Positions 60,441 through 64,000 of a stretch of 64,000 nt of DNA are shown here, one piece after another. This DNA is from Phoronis australis. Its lineage: Eukaryota; Phoronida; Phoronidae. Each line of letters starts with the position of its first letter. The first letter of the stretch is position 1. The notes under the pieces are model-generated. The model was not told the DNA's origin, did no database searches, and saw only the letters and a list, made by a program, of their open reading frames with translations. The stretch is taken from positions 22,683 to 86,682 of the forward strand of contig NMRA01000018.1 in assembly GCA_002633005.1 (NCBI GenBank), read 5' to 3'. Both the position numbers and the translations under genes were made by a program.

Positions 60441-60576
60441 TCTCGAGCCTTCAATCCTTATCTGAGCATGGAGTTTTATAATCAGGGTCAGCAGGAACAA
60501 TTCAGTAGGGAATATATCACACGAACAACGAGTTGGGAGCAACGGGATGTCGCCGTCATGCACTGAAGTTGCCGAA

Positions 60577-60731
60577 GGCAGCGCACTATGAGGCACGGCA
60601 CGACGTAGCACTTAGGCGCCGGGGCCCGGCCAGCCAAGCTGCGGGCCGAACGCAGCGCACTGAGGCACGGCACGACGTAGCCTATAGGCGGGCCCCAGCC
60701 CGGGCAGCGCACAAAGGGCACGGCGTAGCAC
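60577..60731. repeat. GC-rich tandem repeat ending at a single N
   Basis: Three diverged units with GCAGCGCACT, GAGGCACGGCACGACGTAGC and GGGCCC-type linkers. GC content is far above the surroundings. The array stops at the N at 60,732, where an unrelated repeat starts, which suggests a contig end. Confidence 0.7.
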
Positions 60732-60732
60732 N

Positions 60733-63700
60733 TGTCGGGTTGGCTACCAGAAGTCTGGACGATATACTTGACGCCAATGAAAAGTCCAAGCATCCCCAAC
60801 AAAACCTTCGACTCTTCTGCGTGTTTCTAGAAAGGTATCTACCGATTTTCACTGCTCAATACAATTTAGGTTTGCTTGCAGGTTTACTTGGTCTGTTCTG
60901 TGCCGGACCAGCAGAATGATAAGACATAAGAATTACGCGTCTTTTGTTTAAATTCCCGATATCTAGAATCGTTTTTCGTGCTTTTCTCTGTTAAAAACTA
61001 TTATGTTTTTGTGTCTCTCACTTGCCTTGATACCACAAGTGTTGAGCATGATCTACCCCGGATTCATTGGCAATAGTCTTGTTTTGAAAATTCTCAGTGA
61101 CAAAATTTTCGTCTATTTGTAATTACTTATTGTTGGCAACTTCCTGCGATTCCATAGAATACAATTCCAAGTTACTAGCGTTTCAAAACAAACAGTTTCT
61201 TTCTAACTGAGTTTTACTTGGGCTGGCTACCACTGAGGCGGTCGAGACAATACTTAACGCCAATGAAAAGAAATAAATTTCATTTGACGTGTACTAGCCA
61301 GCAACCAATACCTAGTCGTCTGCGTGTCGAGAAAGTTATCAGCCAATTTATACGGCTTAATAAATTGAAATTTTGCTTGCAGGTTTACTTGGTCCGGTCT
61401 CTTCAACGGCCGGACCGAGTGCGCTGTGACGTCATCAAACTCCCGGGTTGGCTACCAGAAAGTCCCGACGCAAAAGAAAAGTATTCAATTTCATTTGACA
61501 TTTATCCAACAGATCCGAAAGAAACGATTACCTCTTNATTGAAATTTTGCTTGCAGGTTTACTTGGTCCGGTCTCTTCAACGGCCGGACCGAGTGCGCTG
61601 TGACGTCATCAAAATCCCGGGTTGGCTACCAGGAAGTCCGGACGCAAAAGAAAAGTATTCAATTTCATTTGACATTTATCCAACAGATCCGAAAGAAACG
61701 ATTACCTCTTATACGTGTCTCTAGAACGTTAACAACTAATTTTTAAAGCTCAATACACTTTAGTTTTGCTTGTAGGTTTACTTGGTCCGGTCTAACGGCC
61801 GGACCGAGTGCGCTGTGACGTCATCAAACTCGTGGAATCGAAATATTTATGAGTTCAATCATTTTTTTTTAGATTTCCGACTTTGATAAGACGTCGTCAT
61901 GATTTGGGTTTTATTTCCAGGACGTCGCAATCTAAATTCAAACAAAAAGCGACGGGGTATGATCGTCCTATGCTTACTTCTTGTTATTATTGTAATCGTT
62001 TCTTTAGTATCTTGCATTACATTTTCTTAAATGTCATTGCTGTTTGATTTCATTGTTGAACTATCGGAAGTTAACATGAGTATTTTTACTTTGCCTGTTT
62101 TCTCGAGTATAGTTTTGAACACAGATCATTTCAGCCTGTATTGATGTTTTTAGCCAACAAGCTATGTGAAATAAAGTTCTCTGTGACGAAAAACAGTGCT
62201 TCCTGTCATTTTTGCTTTTTGCGTGAATGTGTCCTTTGGTTCAGGGTTACTAGAGTGACCATGCCAGCGACCATGCCAGTACGCCTTCATTATTTCTTAA
62301 AGCTGGTTTATATCAATATGCAACCCGAAAACAACCCCAATTTAAGAAGAAAACAAAATTTGACAGCTTTTCATATACTCAAACAACATAGGGTTACCCC
62401 GTGTCAAGCCACCTGAACGATGCCAGAAAACGCAGTGGTTTTTGAACAGTGAAAAGCACGAAAAAGCATTGTAGACATCGGAAATGTGAACAGAAGAAGC
62501 ACTCTTGGGAGAAAAAGTGAAATATCTTAGGGAATATTCTGATTCTGTCAGTTTGATGACGTCACAGCGCACTTGGTCCGGTTGTGACATACCAGACCAA
62601 GTAGACTTGCAAGTAAAACTACAACTACAGTGTATTGAACCTCAAAATTGGTTGATAATTTTCTAAAGACACGTAGAAGAGGTAAAAGTTTCGTTGAAGC
62701 TGCTGGGTAAATGTCAAATGAAATTGAATACTTTCCANTTGTCATAGGAGTGGTCAAGGCGGTGCCAACTGATACTCGTGGTGTCAAGCTAAGTGAACGA
62801 TACAAAAAAAGCTTAATGGTTTTTGTTCAGTAAACAGCATGATCAACTATTTTAGACATGGACAATGCGAATAGAAAAAGCGGTGTTTGAAGGAAAAGTG
62901 AAATAACTAACGAAATATTCAGATTCCTCGAGTTTGATGACGTCACAGCGCACTCGGTCCGGCAAGCGACGAGACCGGACCAAGTAAACCTGCAAGGAAA
63001 GTACACTGTATTGAGTCGTAAAAAATGGTTAATAAGTTTGTAGAGACACGTAGAAGGGGTAATGGCTTTGTTGGAGCTCCTGGGTACATGTCAAACTTAA
63101 TAAATGAACTTTCCATTGGCGTTAACTACATGTATTGTGTCCGGACCTTTTGTAGCCAGACTAAGTGCAATTTATAAACTAAACTTCATGCTTTAGTGCG
63201 ACGCAAGTAGGGTATGACTGTATCCTAGGGTTCGCGTTTAAGTTGTCAACGATCAATCATAAATATAGACGAAAAAACTGACATTGTGAATTTGTTAAAC
63301 GTACGTCGATAGACAGTTGCCTGAGAGTTGGTACCGACGGCAGCACAAAGTGAACGAGAACAAGAAAGGTAATTGTTTTTGAACCGTGAAAAGCACGAAA
63401 AACGACTGTAAACGTTAAAAATGTGAACAGGAAAAGCGACATTTGAAGAAAAATTGAAAAAATTTATGAAATATTTATATTACGCAAGTTTGATGACGTC
63501 ATAGCGCGCTCGGTCCAGCTATTGACAGAACGGACCAAGTAAACCTGCAAGGAAAACTAGTGTATTGAGCCGGAGGAACTGGTTGATAACTTTCTGAAGA
63601 CACATAGAAGAGGTAATGGCTTTGTTGGAGCTGCTGGGTACATGTCAAATGTAATTAATTACTTTTCATTGGCGTCAAGTATGCCGTCTGGACTTCGTGG

Positions 63701-64000
63701 TAGCCAACCTTATGTGCGCACCAGATGATTCGGTCCGGCCAGTGTCGGGACCCGACCAAGTGATCAGCAAGCAAAAATGCAGTATGGAGCCTTATAAATT
63801 GCTTGAAAACCTTCTAAAGACAGGTGGAATAGGTTATGTTTTTGTTCTAAATGCTGGGTACATGTGAAACGAACTGAATTAATTACTTTTCATTGAACGT
63901 CGAGTCCTCAGCCAGCACAAGTAGGTCTAAAACTTGAGACGCAAACAGCGTCTTTCTCTATTCTGCAAAATTGGTGTGAAGTTGTTAAGGATCAGTTACT
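60733..64000. repeat. second block of foldback modules, cut by the window end
   Basis: 60,733-61,450 closely repeats 56,262-56,985, and 62,740-62,900 repeats 58,210-58,375. Plus-oriented cores lie near 60,886, 61,386, 61,560 and 61,783; minus-oriented ones near 62,570, 62,955, 63,510 and 63,740. Single Ns at 60,732, 61,537 and 62,738 break the block. Open frames here (for example 61,218-61,724) are repeat artefacts. Confidence 0.85.

Noticed and set aside
61218-61724. 168-codon plus-strand frame with a repeated segment
   Set aside because: It is the translation of two foldback modules joined across a single N; repeated frame content comes from the duplicated DNA.
1-64000. CRISPR arrays, bacterial operons, rRNA genes
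   Set aside because: The tandem repeats found lack unique spacers of regular size, genes are spliced, and no rRNA core sequence was recognised.

Overview
The window is intron-rich metazoan nuclear DNA of about 40% GC by eye, dominated by non-coding sequence and small non-autonomous repeats. Long open reading frames are absent. The real coding content had to be assembled from short exons bounded by GT/AG sites. Two genes could be reconstructed completely, both on the minus strand. The mix of small hairpin (MITE-like) elements, tRNA-derived repeats and foldback DNA, together with clearly bilaterian orthologues, suggests a marine invertebrate, perhaps a deuterostome such as an echinoderm, hemichordate or amphioxus. 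The species cannot be fixed from the sequence alone. Isolated single N characters and one 157-base N gap show this is a draft assembly.

Gene 1 (11,422 down to 939) is an LMO4-type LIM-only transcriptional adaptor in three coding exons. It encodes 203 residues with two complete LIM zinc-binding domains and an unusual Asn/Ser-rich N-terminal extension. Its second intron is about 9.35 kb. Gene 2 (about 47.5 kb down to 30,595) is a TMEM175-type lysosomal/endosomal cation channel in 15 coding exons. All phases agree and the model gives 467 residues with two six-helix repeats. The first repeat carries YSD and the second FSD at the signature position. The two genes are about 19 kb apart and show no functional link.

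Layout: 1-938, 3' flank of the LMO4 gene. 939-11,422, LMO4 gene. 11,423-30,594, intergenic DNA with MITEs, a tRNA-derived SINE, an N gap in polypyrimidine sequence and minisatellites. 30,595-47,700, TMEM175 gene, whose introns hold several minisatellites, a hAT-like 497-bp element and a SINE. 47,700-54,350, intergenic DNA with hairpin elements, a 16-bp repeat cluster, a tandem array with a period of about 193 bp (50.15-51.43 kb) and degenerate repeats. 54,360-59,520, a foldback-like composite about 5.2 kb long, made of two inverted arms built from repeated modules with a palindromic core and a CRE-like TGACGTCA. 59,530-64,000, a second block of the same modules, interrupted by single Ns at duplicated ends and running off the right edge.

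The most interesting observations are four. (1) The composite foldback element carries at least 11 perfect TGACGTCA octamers across the two module blocks. (2) Three separate splice-boundary duplications lie in the TMEM175 gene: a degenerate copy of the YSD exon, a microsatellite made of splice-donor units, and a 49-bp duplication of an exon end with its donor. (3) A clean 88-bp MITE has 20-bp perfect terminal repeats and a 10-bp target duplication. (4) Several single-N positions look like uncollapsed or misjoined contig ends.
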